DNA from: Nonlabens sp. MB-3u-79
GTDB taxonomy: Bacteria; Bacteroidota; Bacteroidia; Flavobacteriales; Flavobacteriaceae
NCBI RefSeq assembly: GCF_002831625.1
Contig: NZ_CP025116.1
Coordinates: 1,626,501-1,690,500, forward strand
Reading direction: 5' to 3'
DNA: 64,000 nt
Under the pieces are notes generated by a model that saw nothing but the letters and a program-made list of their open reading frames with translations, did no database searches and was not told the origin of the DNA. Position 1 is the stretch's first letter. Every line of letters begins with the position of its first letter. The translations under genes and the position numbers were made by a program. This document shows positions 7,715 to 15,233 of this stretch, piece by piece.

Positions 7715-8422
7715 TTGAACATAGTCAAATTACATGCCACTACATCTACTAATGATGAGTTGAAATCTCGCATGCGCGAAAGCGAGCTGCCGCACCTAAC
7801 AACCATCTATACTATGGAACAGACCAGAGGTAAAGGACAGCGAGGGGCGACATGGGTGTCTGAGAAAGGTAAAAACCTGACATTCAGTATATTATTAACT
7901 GAAAAAACTCAAAATCTAACACCTTTTTTAATAAATCAAATCCTTTCTGTCACTATAGTCCAATGGTTAAAAAAGGATTTACAAGTTCAAGCAAAAATTA
8001 AATGGCCTAACGACATCCTGTCAGTTCAACATAAACTTGCCGGAATTCTTATTGAAAATATATTTTTTGGAAAAGAAATAACCTATTCGGTAGTGGGTAT
8101 AGGTCTTAATGTAAATCAAGAAACTTTCGAAAATTTACCCAGGGCTATTTCTTTAAAGAATATAACTGGCCGCGAGTTCGACTTAGAAAGCTTGCTTATT
8201 AATTTTTTAAATCTGCTGAAAAACAATTTGCGCGACCCTTTAGGAGTCGCGCAAGAGTATTATAAGTATCTTTTTAAGTACAATCAAATAACTTCCTTTA
8301 AATCTTCAAAAGGAATTTTTGAGGGGATTGTTAAAGGAACTGATCCAGACGGGAAGCTTTTATTACAAGTTAATGATAAGCTAATCGCCTTTGAAGTTAA
8401 AGAGTTGGAATGGATGTATTAG
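7715..8422 (+). CDS. birA: Biotin--[acetyl-CoA-carboxylase] ligase, catalytic-only form
   Basis: Attaches biotin to the carrier domain of acetyl-CoA carboxylase and other carboxylases. The 235 residues begin directly with the catalytic domain (HATTSTNDEL); the N-terminal DNA-binding domain of repressor-type BirA is missing, so it should not regulate transcription. The ATP/biotin loop TRGKGQRGATW is at about 37-47, and KWPNDIL with KLAGILIE carries the catalytic lysine region. The start must be TTG at 7715 (or a rarer ATT just before), because an in-frame stop lies at 7703 and no ATG fits. The gene contains a two-mismatch palindrome copy (7769-7784) and a strong 9-bp internal hairpin (8228-8254). 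It overlaps the convergent SRPBCC gene by 4 bp. Confidence 0.93.
   Translation: MNIVKLHATTSTNDELKSRMRESELPHLTTIYTMEQTRGKGQRGATWVSEKGKNLTFSILLTEKTQNLTPFLINQILSVTIVQWLKKDLQVQAKIKWPNDILSVQHKLAGILIENIFFGKEITYSVVGIGLNVNQETFENLPRAISLKNITGREFDLESLLINFLNLLKNNLRDPLGVAQEYYKYLFKYNQITSFKSSKGIFEGIVKGTDPDGKLLLQVNDKLIAFEVKELEWMY
7769..7784. repeat. Dispersed palindrome, degenerate copy 3 (in birA)
   Basis: cgcatgcgcgaaagcg, 14 of 16 matches. It encodes part of RMRESE, in the same frame as the RFRES copy of the M14 gene. The left arm is degraded. Confidence 0.45.
8228..8254. repeat. GC-rich inverted repeat inside birA
   Basis: TTGCGCGAC (8228-8236) and GTCGCGCAA (8246-8254) form a perfect 9-bp stem around a 9-nt loop, inside AT-rich coding sequence. 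No T run follows, so it is not an ordinary terminator. Confidence 0.6.
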
Positions 8423-8805
8423 ATCTTCTCTAATCCGTTAGCTAGTTGTTCTAAAAACTTAGTGATAGGTCCTTTAATCATCATGGCCATCATGGCATTA
8501 AAATCTCCATTAAATAATAATTGTGCCTCAGATCCATTTTCAGTTTCACTGATGTTGCAAGTAAGTGTAAAAGCAAGTTTATCGCTTGTAGATCCTAATA
8601 CAACTTGTGAATGAGGAGTTTTATCTGTAAGAGCTAGCGCTATTTCGGGCATTCCTTTAAGCCCAAAAAGGAACTTGTCTTCCCCTTTAAGTTCAAACTT
8701 AGTGTCCTCTGGCATTAGGTTTTTAAAATTTTCTACCTGAATCAGAAAATTATATAATTCCTCAGGATTTTTTTGTGTTTTTGCTACACGACTTTCTAGA
8801 TTCAT
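8419..8805 (-). CDS. SRPBCC-family protein
   Basis: A 128-residue protein resembling the START/Bet v 1 (SRPBCC) helix-grip fold. It starts with MNLESRVAKTQKNPEELYNFLIQVENFKNLMP-type sequence, typical of flavobacterial orphan SRPBCC proteins, and ends in a long helix (FLEQLANGLEKI). Members bind hydrophobic ligands or act on polyketides; the ligand here is unknown. It is 9 bp downstream of pyrE on the same strand and overlaps the 3' end of convergent birA by 4 bp, so it is probably cotranscribed with pyrE. Confidence 0.7.
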   Translation of the reverse strand: MNLESRVAKTQKNPEELYNFLIQVENFKNLMPEDTKFELKGEDKFLFGLKGMPEIALALTDKTPHSQVVLGSTSDKLAFTLTCNISETENGSEAQLLFNGDFNAMMAMMIKGPITKFLEQLANGLEKI

Positions 8806-8814
8806 GGTATTGAA

Positions 8815-9456
8815 TTAAGCGTTCCAGTTGCTAGGATCTTTTCTCCAGCTTTTTAATAATTCTATTTCGTCTCCTTTAAAGTGCCCAGCTTGAGTGGCTT
8901 GGTCGACAAGGTGATCATAATCACTTAAAGTAGTTAACTCTAAGTCATGCTTTTTAAAATTCTCTACTGCAAAATCAAAGCCATAAGAGAATAGTGCGAG
9001 CATTCCTTTTACATCAGCTCCAGCTTCTTGAAGTGCTTCTACTGCATTGAGGCTGCTTTTACCGGTACTGATAAGGTCTTCAACGACTACGACTTTCTGT
9101 CCTTTCTCTAGATGTCCTTCTATCTGATTCTGTCGGCCGTGCTTTTTAGCCTCTGGCCTTACATAAATAAAAGGCAGGTTCATATAATCGGCAACCAGCA
9201 TTCCAATGCCTATTGCTCCAGTAGCTACTCCAGCGATTACATCTGGTTTGCCGTACAGCGCTTCAATGCGCTCTGCTAGTTGTTTTTTCAAGAAATTTCT
9301 AACCACTGGATAAGAGAGTGTTACTCTATTATCACAGTAAATAGGAGATTTCCATCCACTTGCCCATGTAAAAGGTTCTTGTGGTTGCAATTTTATTGCT
9401 TTAATTTGCAACAATAACTCAGCAGTTTTTATTGCTATATTCTTATCTCTAACCAT
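8815..9456 (-). CDS. pyrE: Orotate phosphoribosyltransferase
   Basis: Forms orotidine 5'-phosphate from orotate and PRPP in pyrimidine synthesis. The chosen ATG at 9456 gives 213 residues (MVRDKNIAIKTAELLLQIKA), matching the family length; a longer frame reaching 9525 would add 23 residues that share sequence with the divergent Nudix gene and is rejected. The PRPP-binding motif VVVVEDLISTGKS is present, as are YVRPEAKKHG and GVATGAIGIG. The start codon is only 7 bp from the Nudix start on the other strand, and its likely -7 box overlaps that Nudix start. Confidence 0.95.
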   Translation of the reverse strand: MVRDKNIAIKTAELLLQIKAIKLQPQEPFTWASGWKSPIYCDNRVTLSYPVVRNFLKKQLAERIEALYGKPDVIAGVATGAIGIGMLVADYMNLPFIYVRPEAKKHGRQNQIEGHLEKGQKVVVVEDLISTGKSSLNAVEALQEAGADVKGMLALFSYGFDFAVENFKKHDLELTTLSDYDHLVDQATQAGHFKGDEIELLKSWRKDPSNWNA

Positions 9457-9460
9457 GGGG

Positions 9461-9468
9461 CAAATGTA
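9461..9468 (-). promoter_or_regulatory. -7 box candidate for pyrE, 4 bp from the start codon
   Basis: TACATTTG on the minus strand is an exact TAnnTTTG match, ending 4 bp before the pyrE ATG. Transcription would begin at or next to the AUG, giving a nearly leaderless mRNA. It overlaps the Nudix ATG on the opposite strand. No good -33 TTG is seen. Confidence 0.4.
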
Positions 9469-10075
9469 TAAAGTTTTTGTGAAAGAGGTCGCTATAATCG
9501 TTACCTCTGATAAAAGCGCTTTCAAAGACCATAATACCTTTAATATTAAAAAGGTAAATTTTAATGAACTTGTTCAACAAATCGAAAATAAAGAAATCGC
9601 TAATGTGGTTTTATATTCTAAAAATGAATCCAAGCTTTTAAAAAGACTTCATAAGCTACTGCCCGTAGTTATAGCGGGTGGAGGGTTGGTCTTGAATCAG
9701 GATAATGACTTTCTCTTTATACATCGCAATGGAAAATGGGACCTACCTAAAGGAAAAGCAGAAGAAGGCGAGACCATTGAACAAACTTCTATACGAGAAG
9801 TAGAAGAAGAAACTGGAGTTAGAGATCTTCAAATCACCGATTATCTAGGACATACCTATCATACTTTTACTAGAAAAGGAAAACTTAAATTAAAGTTGAC
9901 ACACTGGTTTATCATGGAAACGGACTTTCATAAAAAGTTGAAACCACAAAAAAAAGAAGGGATCGACAAGGCGGTATGGATCAATAAAGAGATGGCAATT
10001 CTGGCTTTGAAGGATTCCTATGCTAACATTAGAGAACTTTTTCCAGACGACATGTTAGTTGATGATGCGCGATAG
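9464..10075 (+). CDS. Nudix hydrolase
   Basis: A 203-residue hydrolase of nucleoside diphosphate-linked substrates. The complete Nudix box runs at residues 97-119 (GX5EX7REUXEEXGU, seen as GKAEEGETIEQTSIREVEEE then TGV), preceded by GKWDLPKGK. The N-terminal 70 residues form an extra domain (MYKVFVKEVAIIVTSDK) typical of a flavobacterial Nudix subgroup. ATG at 9464 is preferred over ATG at 9455, because the protein family begins MYK. Its 3' end overlaps the convergent lipoprotein gene by 21 bp. The substrate cannot be read from the sequence. Confidence 0.88.
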   Translation: MYKVFVKEVAIIVTSDKSAFKDHNTFNIKKVNFNELVQQIENKEIANVVLYSKNESKLLKRLHKLLPVVIAGGGLVLNQDNDFLFIHRNGKWDLPKGKAEEGETIEQTSIREVEEETGVRDLQITDYLGHTYHTFTRKGKLKLKLTHWFIMETDFHKKLKPQKKEGIDKAVWINKEMAILALKDSYANIRELFPDDMLVDDAR

Positions 10076-10876
10076 ATCTAAATAATGAGTTAACTGATAG
10101 GCATCTATTTCCACGATCACTGTATCGTTTAAAAAGTCAAATTCTTTAGGTAATTCCACTTTTTTAGACAGTCTTAAATTTTTAGAAATTTCACTGTTAA
10201 ACTGAAAAGCAAGACCGCTATTTTCAAAATCTTTGGGATCAAATTGAAATGCAGTGTTGCGTACATGTTCTATAAATTTATTTTGTAGGTCTCCCCCAGG
10301 AATCTCGTTTATAAGGTTTGCCACTGCTTGTTGTAAGTTGGCGTCAAAAATAATTTTTATATCCCCTTTTTTATTTTCTGGAATAAGATCGCTTAAATGA
10401 ATTTCTTTTAACTCTGGTTTTAAGAATGTCCTTAAGAGCCTTCCTTTTTCATTGCCTCGGGTATATTTCAATTCATAGCTGGTAAATTTTTCTACATCAG
10501 AAACAAAAACGGTATTTAAATCTAAAAGGCCTTCATTTTTTTGGTCCCTACATAAAACACGCTCTCTTCTGTTAGTAAAGATGTCAAAAAGGTTTTTTAA
10601 TGGTGTTCCTTGGACATAAGTAACATCAATAAAGTCTCTTGTTATCAGGCCAGTAATCGCATTGTTTAGAACCTTATCGGCAGCAGTTTTTGAATTGAAA
10701 TTAGGGATGGAATACTGATAGCTCTTCCCGTTGCATTCCAGGTCTTTTTCTAACAGCTCATAAGAAATGGCGCCTTCAACTTTTATATCTGTGATTGGGG
10801 TTGCTTCAGGAGTATTTTTCTTGTCATTACAAGATAATAATGTGATGCAACTAATAATTAATAGGATTTTATTCAT
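10055..10876 (-). CDS. Putative lipoprotein, coupled to the M14 peptidase
   Basis: A 273-residue predicted lipoprotein. The signal peptide ends in LLSC with the lipidated Cys at about residue 16 (MNKILLIISCITLLSCNDKK). The rest is a soluble domain of mixed character, somewhat like DUF3298/DUF4163-type periplasmic domains (LSDLIPENKKGD then NLQQAVANLINE), but that resemblance is only tentative. ATG at 10876 gives an ATGA overlap with the stop of the upstream M14 gene, which implies translational coupling; an alternative ATG four codons upstream is less likely. Function unknown. Confidence 0.7.
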   Translation of the reverse strand: MNKILLIISCITLLSCNDKKNTPEATPITDIKVEGAISYELLEKDLECNGKSYQYSIPNFNSKTAADKVLNNAITGLITRDFIDVTYVQGTPLKNLFDIFTNRRERVLCRDQKNEGLLDLNTVFVSDVEKFTSYELKYTRGNEKGRLLRTFLKPELKEIHLSDLIPENKKGDIKIIFDANLQQAVANLINEIPGGDLQNKFIEHVRNTAFQFDPKDFENSGLAFQFNSEISKNLRLSKKVELPKEFDFLNDTVIVEIDAYQLTHYLDLSRIIN

Positions 10877-12630
10877 TTTTTGTTCCATTTATAAATAGGG
10901 TAAGTTAAATGCGATTTCTCATAGTTAGGACTGCGTTTATGGATCCAGTCCAGTTGCTGGTAATTACTTTCTTTAAAGGCTTTGTTTGCTGTTTTTAAGG
11001 AGTCAAACTCTTTTTTTAAATCTGTATTCTCACTTAGAATTTTTTGAGCAGTAGATTCAAAGACATAACTGGAAAAACCTTCCTTCTGTTGAAGTATGGT
11101 GTCAAAATAGTTCCATTTGAAAAAAGAGTCTTGTCCTGCTGGCTCCAGCGTTTCCATGATATATCTCATACCAGGTTGACGGGTGGGGATGATCATGTCG
11201 CTTTCGCGAAAGCGTAATGCTACAACTTCCTCTTCCACTTGTACATTAGAGTGTGGATAATGTCCTTCATACGCACTTGAAGCAGTTCTATAGTTAGCAA
11301 TTCGGTATTTAGTAACATTTAAAGTGGTGTCTTTTGGTAAGAATTCCATTTTTATGTGATTGTGTCGCATCAATTCAATGATTTTCCATTGACTTTGAGG
11401 TACTACATAATAGTCTGGAATAGAGACACTATCGGTTGCTTTGAAGTAATTTTGATAGGCTGTTTTTTTAGTAAAAGGTTGATTGCGATCATAAGTCATC
11501 AAGTCGTTTCCTGTCAAATCATTTATACCGACTACCGCTTCATAACCTAAAAAATCCAATGTATCGGCTTTAGAACTGTCGACTGTATAGTTCAACGTAT
11601 AGGAAGAAGAAGTTTTATAAGTTTTAAAAGAATCGGCACGAGCTTTTTTGATTTCTGCAACGTTCTCAGAACCTATACCTATCATTTCTTCCATGATTGC
11701 TTGAGTACCCAATACGCGGTCTTTATAAGGTTTCAACATGTGCGTTTCTACCATCATCCCTAGTGTATTCCACAAACTGGTATAACCGGTAGAGTATCTT
11801 GGGTAATCCATAAATTGAGAAAAACCTTTCTCAGGTGAAGAATTAAAGACATTCACATAGGGTGTAATTGGTAAATTTCTTGCTGCAAGTCGTGTTTCTA
11901 ATTCTGGTTGTAACTTGGAGTGAAGGTAATTCCCTGCCGCATTTCCCAACTTGTCGTGTTGTGTGAATAGATGCGTCAACGTGTATTGATAATCGGCTCC
12001 ATTGCTCACATGATTATCAATAAAAATATCTGGATTGATTTTATGATATATTTTATAAAAAGCTAATGCATTGCGAGAGTCTGCCTTTATAAAGTCTCTA
12101 TTCAAGTCGTAATTGCGTGCATTACCTCTAAAGCCGTAGGATTCAGGACCGTTTTGATTGGTACGAGTAGATGTATTTCGATTTAAAGAGCCACCCACAT
12201 TATAAACGGCAATAGCGCTAAAAATCAAATTATCAGGAGCATTTACTTTTCCGGTCGCAAGATCTCTTAAGAGCATCATGCTCGCATCGATACCGTCACT
12301 TTCACCAGGGTGAATTCCATTATTGATCAAAATTTTAATTTTGTCCTCGTTAGCGCTGCCCCAGTCAATGGATTTCTTTGAAAAGCTGATAAGATGCAAA
12401 GGCTTACCACTATCAGTCAGTCCTATCTCTTCTAATTGAATACTAGCAAAGTCTGCAGCTAAATTTTTATAAAAAGCAATAACTTCTTCATAGGTAGCCG
12501 TTTGGTTTCCATTGCCATTTTCAAAAGGCGTAGGATGTTTTTTAGCAGCTTGAACAGCTTGTTTTTTACTATCCGTTCCACAAGAGAATAATAGAAAGAC
12601 AGTAACTAATAGTGTGAAAAATTTGCTCAT
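10873..12630 (-). CDS. M14-family zinc carboxypeptidase lipoprotein
   Basis: A 585-residue predicted lipoprotein (Cys about 17, LLFSC) with an M14 metallocarboxypeptidase domain. Zinc ligands appear as H107PGE110 in NNGIHPGESDG and H207 in FIDNHVSNG; the substrate Asn-Arg motif is seen in RNYDLNRDF (about 177-178), and the catalytic Glu is at about E295 in MMVETHMLKP. It probably trims peptides or peptidoglycan-derived peptides at the cell surface or in the periplasm. An exact copy of the dispersed palindrome (11199-11214) encodes RFRES near residue 475. It is translationally coupled to the following lipoprotein. Confidence 0.88.
   Translation of the reverse strand: MSKFFTLLVTVFLLFSCGTDSKKQAVQAAKKHPTPFENGNGNQTATYEEVIAFYKNLAADFASIQLEEIGLTDSGKPLHLISFSKKSIDWGSANEDKIKILINNGIHPGESDGIDASMMLLRDLATGKVNAPDNLIFSAIAVYNVGGSLNRNTSTRTNQNGPESYGFRGNARNYDLNRDFIKADSRNALAFYKIYHKINPDIFIDNHVSNGADYQYTLTHLFTQHDKLGNAAGNYLHSKLQPELETRLAARNLPITPYVNVFNSSPEKGFSQFMDYPRYSTGYTSLWNTLGMMVETHMLKPYKDRVLGTQAIMEEMIGIGSENVAEIKKARADSFKTYKTSSSYTLNYTVDSSKADTLDFLGYEAVVGINDLTGNDLMTYDRNQPFTKKTAYQNYFKATDSVSIPDYYVVPQSQWKIIELMRHNHIKMEFLPKDTTLNVTKYRIANYRTASSAYEGHYPHSNVQVEEEVVALRFRESDMIIPTRQPGMRYIMETLEPAGQDSFFKWNYFDTILQQKEGFSSYVFESTAQKILSENTDLKKEFDSLKTANKAFKESNYQQLDWIHKRSPNYEKSHLTYPIYKWNKK
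11199..11214. repeat. Dispersed 16-bp palindrome, copy 4 (in M14 gene)
   Basis: Exact cgctttcgcgaaagcg. It is read in the third possible frame, as RFRES on the minus strand. Confidence 0.9.
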
Positions 12631-13072
12631 TTTATATTTTTATATTTCTGTACTTTATTTATAAATAGCTCTTTTAAAGTGTGAGAGGCTTGCGTTTTAA
12701 TAAACCTTCTTGTCTCTCATGGAATAATAAGGAACTTATCTAATAAAAAAAGTGATGTATACACACTTTTAAATTCTTTCCGTTTCTCCCATGAAGACCT
12801 TAGAGTCCATCTCAGCAGCTCATCAATAATTTCAAAGGTTCTCCTCAGGCAAAACCCAACGGGTTTCTTAATCAATTGAGGTATTTTTCAGCTCTCAGCT
12901 TTCAAGACGTTATCCGTGGACTATTAAAAGTCCCATCCATATAAATGAGATAAGTTCCAAACAGTTTAGCTTTTTAACGCTTGGAGTAATGAAGGCGTAT
13001 TTTAATAGTAAATAGAAATTCGTTTTTTGCTAATAGCTAATAGCTAATCACCAATATCCACCATCAAGAAAG
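12631..13072. other. 442-bp gene-free region
   Basis: No plausible coding frame was found between the M14 gene and coaD. It holds three visible structures: a hairpin with T run on the minus strand (12748-12770), a hairpin AAACCC/GGGTTT (12852-12866) enclosed by CCTCA/TGAGG (12843-12847 with 12877-12881), and a tandem GCTAATA repeat (13029-13042). If coaD is terminated at the first hairpin, its mRNA carries a 3' untranslated region of about 300 nt, or the stretch contains a small RNA. There is no match to a riboswitch I recognise. Confidence 0.5.
12748..12770 (-). terminator. Possible terminator of ddl-coaD
   Basis: AAAAGTG/CACTTTT (12748-12754 with 12764-12770) with a long T run after it on the minus strand. 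The stem is only 7 bp and AT-rich, so the call is weak. Confidence 0.4.
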
Positions 13073-13525
13073 CTATATCCTTACCGTATCAGGCACTAAA
13101 CTGGTGTAATCACCATTATTTCTTATCACATCTCTAACGATAGAAGAAGAGATATAACTTTTTCCAGAACTGGTGAGTAAAAATACGGTTTCAATTTCAG
13201 ACAGTTTTCTGTTGGTATGTGCGATAGCCTTTTCAAATTCAAAGTCGGCTGGATTGCGCAATCCCCTGAGTATAAACGCAGCATTTTGTTCTTTGCAAAA
13301 ATCAATGGTCAGACCAGAATAGGTCATCACTTTGATTTTTTGATCCTTACCAAAAGCTTCTTCTATAAAACGTTTGCGATCTTCTAGTGAAAACATATAT
13401 TTTTTATCGGCATTAATACCTATAGCTATTATAACTTCATCAAAGAGTCCCAACCCTCTTTCTATAATATCGTAGTGACCTAAAGTGATGGGGTCAAAAC
13501 TTCCGGGAAAAACGGCTCTTTTCAT
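13073..13525 (-). CDS. coaD: Phosphopantetheine adenylyltransferase
   Basis: Catalyses the fourth step of coenzyme A synthesis, joining AMP from ATP to 4'-phosphopantetheine. The 150 residues are typical for the family. The nucleotidyltransferase signature GSFDPITLGHYD carries T14-x-G-H17, and the C-terminal SGKSYISSSIVRDV is the ISSTxxR-like ATP-contact segment. The start overlaps ddl by 4 bp, so the two are cotranslated although their pathways are unrelated. Confidence 0.96.
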   Translation of the reverse strand: MKRAVFPGSFDPITLGHYDIIERGLGLFDEVIIAIGINADKKYMFSLEDRKRFIEEAFGKDQKIKVMTYSGLTIDFCKEQNAAFILRGLRNPADFEFEKAIAHTNRKLSEIETVFLLTSSGKSYISSSIVRDVIRNNGDYTSLVPDTVRI

Positions 13526-14505
13526 GAGTTGTGATGTTTGATAGTGTTTTCAATAATTTGAGTGAATACATTTTTCATTGTAGCTCCTGAAGCTTTAATT
13601 TGTTGTGGTATGATGCTTTCTTCACTCATTCCTGGATTAGTGTTTACCTCAATAAAATGAGGAATATTATTGTGAAAGATAAAGTCGGCTCTGGCAAGAC
13701 CTTTTAATTTTAAAACTTGATAAATACGTCTTGTGATATCTTGAACTGCATTTGTATGGTCCTCACTTATGCGTGCTGGCGTTATCTCTTGAGATTTACC
13801 TTGATATTTTGCTTCATAATCAAAGAAGTCATTTTCACTTACTATCTCCGTAGGTAAAAGTACTTTTATTTCATTATCAATTTGATAAGCACCTACAGAC
13901 ACTTCTACGCCATCGAGAAACGACTCTATAATAATTTCATTATCAACAGAAAAAGCATTTTCTAGCGCTGCATCCATATCTTTAACTTTATATACTTTAG
14001 AAACACCAAAACTACTGCCACTGCGATTTGCCTTTACAAAACAAGGCAAACCAATGTTTCTAGCAATTATTTCTGCATCAATACTGTCTCCTTGATTGAG
14101 GTACATATGTCTACCAGTGGTAATGTTCCAAGGCTTTAATATGGCGATACAATCTCTTTTATTAAAAGTGATCGCACTTTGATAATAATCGCAAGATGTT
14201 TGTGGAATATGTAAAAGTTCTAGCATCGCCTGTATGATACCATCTTCTCCTGGCGTTCCATGAATAGTGTTGTAACAGCAGTCAAAAGTGACTTTTTCAC
14301 CATCTATCGATAAACTAAAGTCATTTTTATTAATCTCATACCGCTCTCCAGTAGCATCTTTATAGTACCAACCCTCTTTTAAAATAGCAACAGAATAAAT
14401 ATTATACAAGTCAGAATCGAGGTTCTGTGCAATGACAGCGCCACTTTTCATGGATATCTCCCATTCGTGGGAATAACCCCCCATTAATACCGCAATGTTC
14501 TTCAT
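13522..14505 (-). CDS. ddl: D-alanine--D-alanine ligase
   Basis: ATP-grasp ligase making the D-Ala-D-Ala dipeptide for peptidoglycan precursors. The 327 residues begin MKNIAVLMGGYSHEWEISMK, with the N-terminal GGYSxE motif, followed by the central ATP-binding loop NRSGSSFGVSKV and the C-terminal metal site FIEVNTNPGMSEESIIPQQ. It leads into coaD with a 4-bp overlap. It is divergent from the PASTA gene across a 143-bp gap with a TAnnTTTG box on each strand. Confidence 0.96.
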   Translation of the reverse strand: MKNIAVLMGGYSHEWEISMKSGAVIAQNLDSDLYNIYSVAILKEGWYYKDATGERYEINKNDFSLSIDGEKVTFDCCYNTIHGTPGEDGIIQAMLELLHIPQTSCDYYQSAITFNKRDCIAILKPWNITTGRHMYLNQGDSIDAEIIARNIGLPCFVKANRSGSSFGVSKVYKVKDMDAALENAFSVDNEIIIESFLDGVEVSVGAYQIDNEIKVLLPTEIVSENDFFDYEAKYQGKSQEITPARISEDHTNAVQDITRRIYQVLKLKGLARADFIFHNNIPHFIEVNTNPGMSEESIIPQQIKASGATMKNVFTQIIENTIKHHNS

Positions 14506-14534
14506 AAGCTGATTTTTCGCTTGAGCGTAAACAA

Positions 14535-14542
14535 CAAAGTTA
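14535..14542 (-). promoter_or_regulatory. -7 box candidate for ddl
   Basis: TAACTTTG on the minus strand fits TAnnTTTG, 29 bp before the ddl ATG. The -33 region is poor (TTC at 18 nt). Confidence 0.45.
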
Positions 14543-14576
14543 AAAAAGATGTCGTTCTAAGAACCTATTCTATCCT

Positions 14577-14584
14577 TATCTTTG
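14577..14584 (+). promoter_or_regulatory. -7 box candidate for the PASTA-rluD pair
   Basis: TATCTTTG fits TAnnTTTG, with a leader of roughly 60 nt to the ATG at 14649. No good -33 TTG is visible. Confidence 0.4.
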
Positions 14585-14648
14585 TTCAATATATTAACGG
14601 TTTAAAAAAATTCATTCGTTTTTTAACCTTTAAAAACATTAAAATTCT

Positions 14649-15233
14649 ATGAATTTTTTCAGATTCATTTTTACTAAAACCTTTTGGATTCAAGTAGTTA
14701 TAGCTGCTGTGGTAACCGTAGTGCTATGTTTTACTTATTTATTTTGGCTGGATTGGTACACTAACCACGACCAGAAAATAGAAGTCCCTAATCTAGAAAA
14801 ACTTTCGTTAACAGAAGTAGATGAACAGTTAGAAGTGTTGGATTTACGTCGTAAAATCATTGATAGTGCGAGCTATAACCCTGCTTTTAAGCCTAGAACA
14901 GTGATTGAACAAGATCCATTAGCAGGTAAATTTGTAAAAGAAAACAGACAAATCTATATTAAATTAAACGCATCAGGTTATGGAAAAGTAACCGTGCCTA
15001 ATTTGATTTATAAAACCAGAAGACAAGCGATTCCTACTTTGGAAGCATTAGGATTTAAAATAGGACAGATCACTTATAAGCCTAATATTGCCGAAAACAC
15101 CGTTTTAGAAATGCGTTATAAAGGAGCAACCTTGGAGCCAGGATCACAATTGAGTAAAACATCTACCATAGATTTAGTCTTAGCAGACGGTAATAACCCA
15201 TCAGCAATTGAGCAACCTACAAACAATGAATAA
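14649..15233 (+). CDS. PASTA-domain membrane protein
   Basis: A 194-residue protein with one membrane segment (about residues 14-34, IQVVIAAVVTVVLCFTYLFW) and two extracytoplasmic PASTA repeats, each starting with a VPNL motif (KIEVPNLEKLS and KVTVPNLIYKT). PASTA domains in kinases and penicillin-binding proteins sense muropeptides or beta-lactam-like ligands; here there is no catalytic domain, so a cell-wall binding or scaffold role is inferred. It lies opposite ddl, whose product makes the peptidoglycan stem terminus, and overlaps the start of the pseudouridine synthase gene by 8 bp. Confidence 0.86.
   Translation: MNFFRFIFTKTFWIQVVIAAVVTVVLCFTYLFWLDWYTNHDQKIEVPNLEKLSLTEVDEQLEVLDLRRKIIDSASYNPAFKPRTVIEQDPLAGKFVKENRQIYIKLNASGYGKVTVPNLIYKTRRQAIPTLEALGFKIGQITYKPNIAENTVLEMRYKGATLEPGSQLSKTSTIDLVLADGNNPSAIEQPTNNE

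Noticed and set aside
9512-9523. Inverted repeat near aaaagcgctttc in the Nudix gene
   Set aside because: A different palindrome sequence from the dispersed one, short and likely fortuitous.
9457-9525. pyrE starting at 9525 with 23 extra N-terminal residues
   Set aside because: The extension overlaps the divergent Nudix coding sequence and is unlike known PyrE; ATG at 9456 gives the standard 213 residues.
13029-13050. Tandem GCTAATA as the start of a repeat array or CRISPR
   Set aside because: Only about three units of 7 bp without spacers; not a CRISPR or a satellite array.
15208-15225. rluD-type gene starting with TTG at 15208
   Set aside because: It would overlap the PASTA gene further and the ATG at 15226 is a better start.
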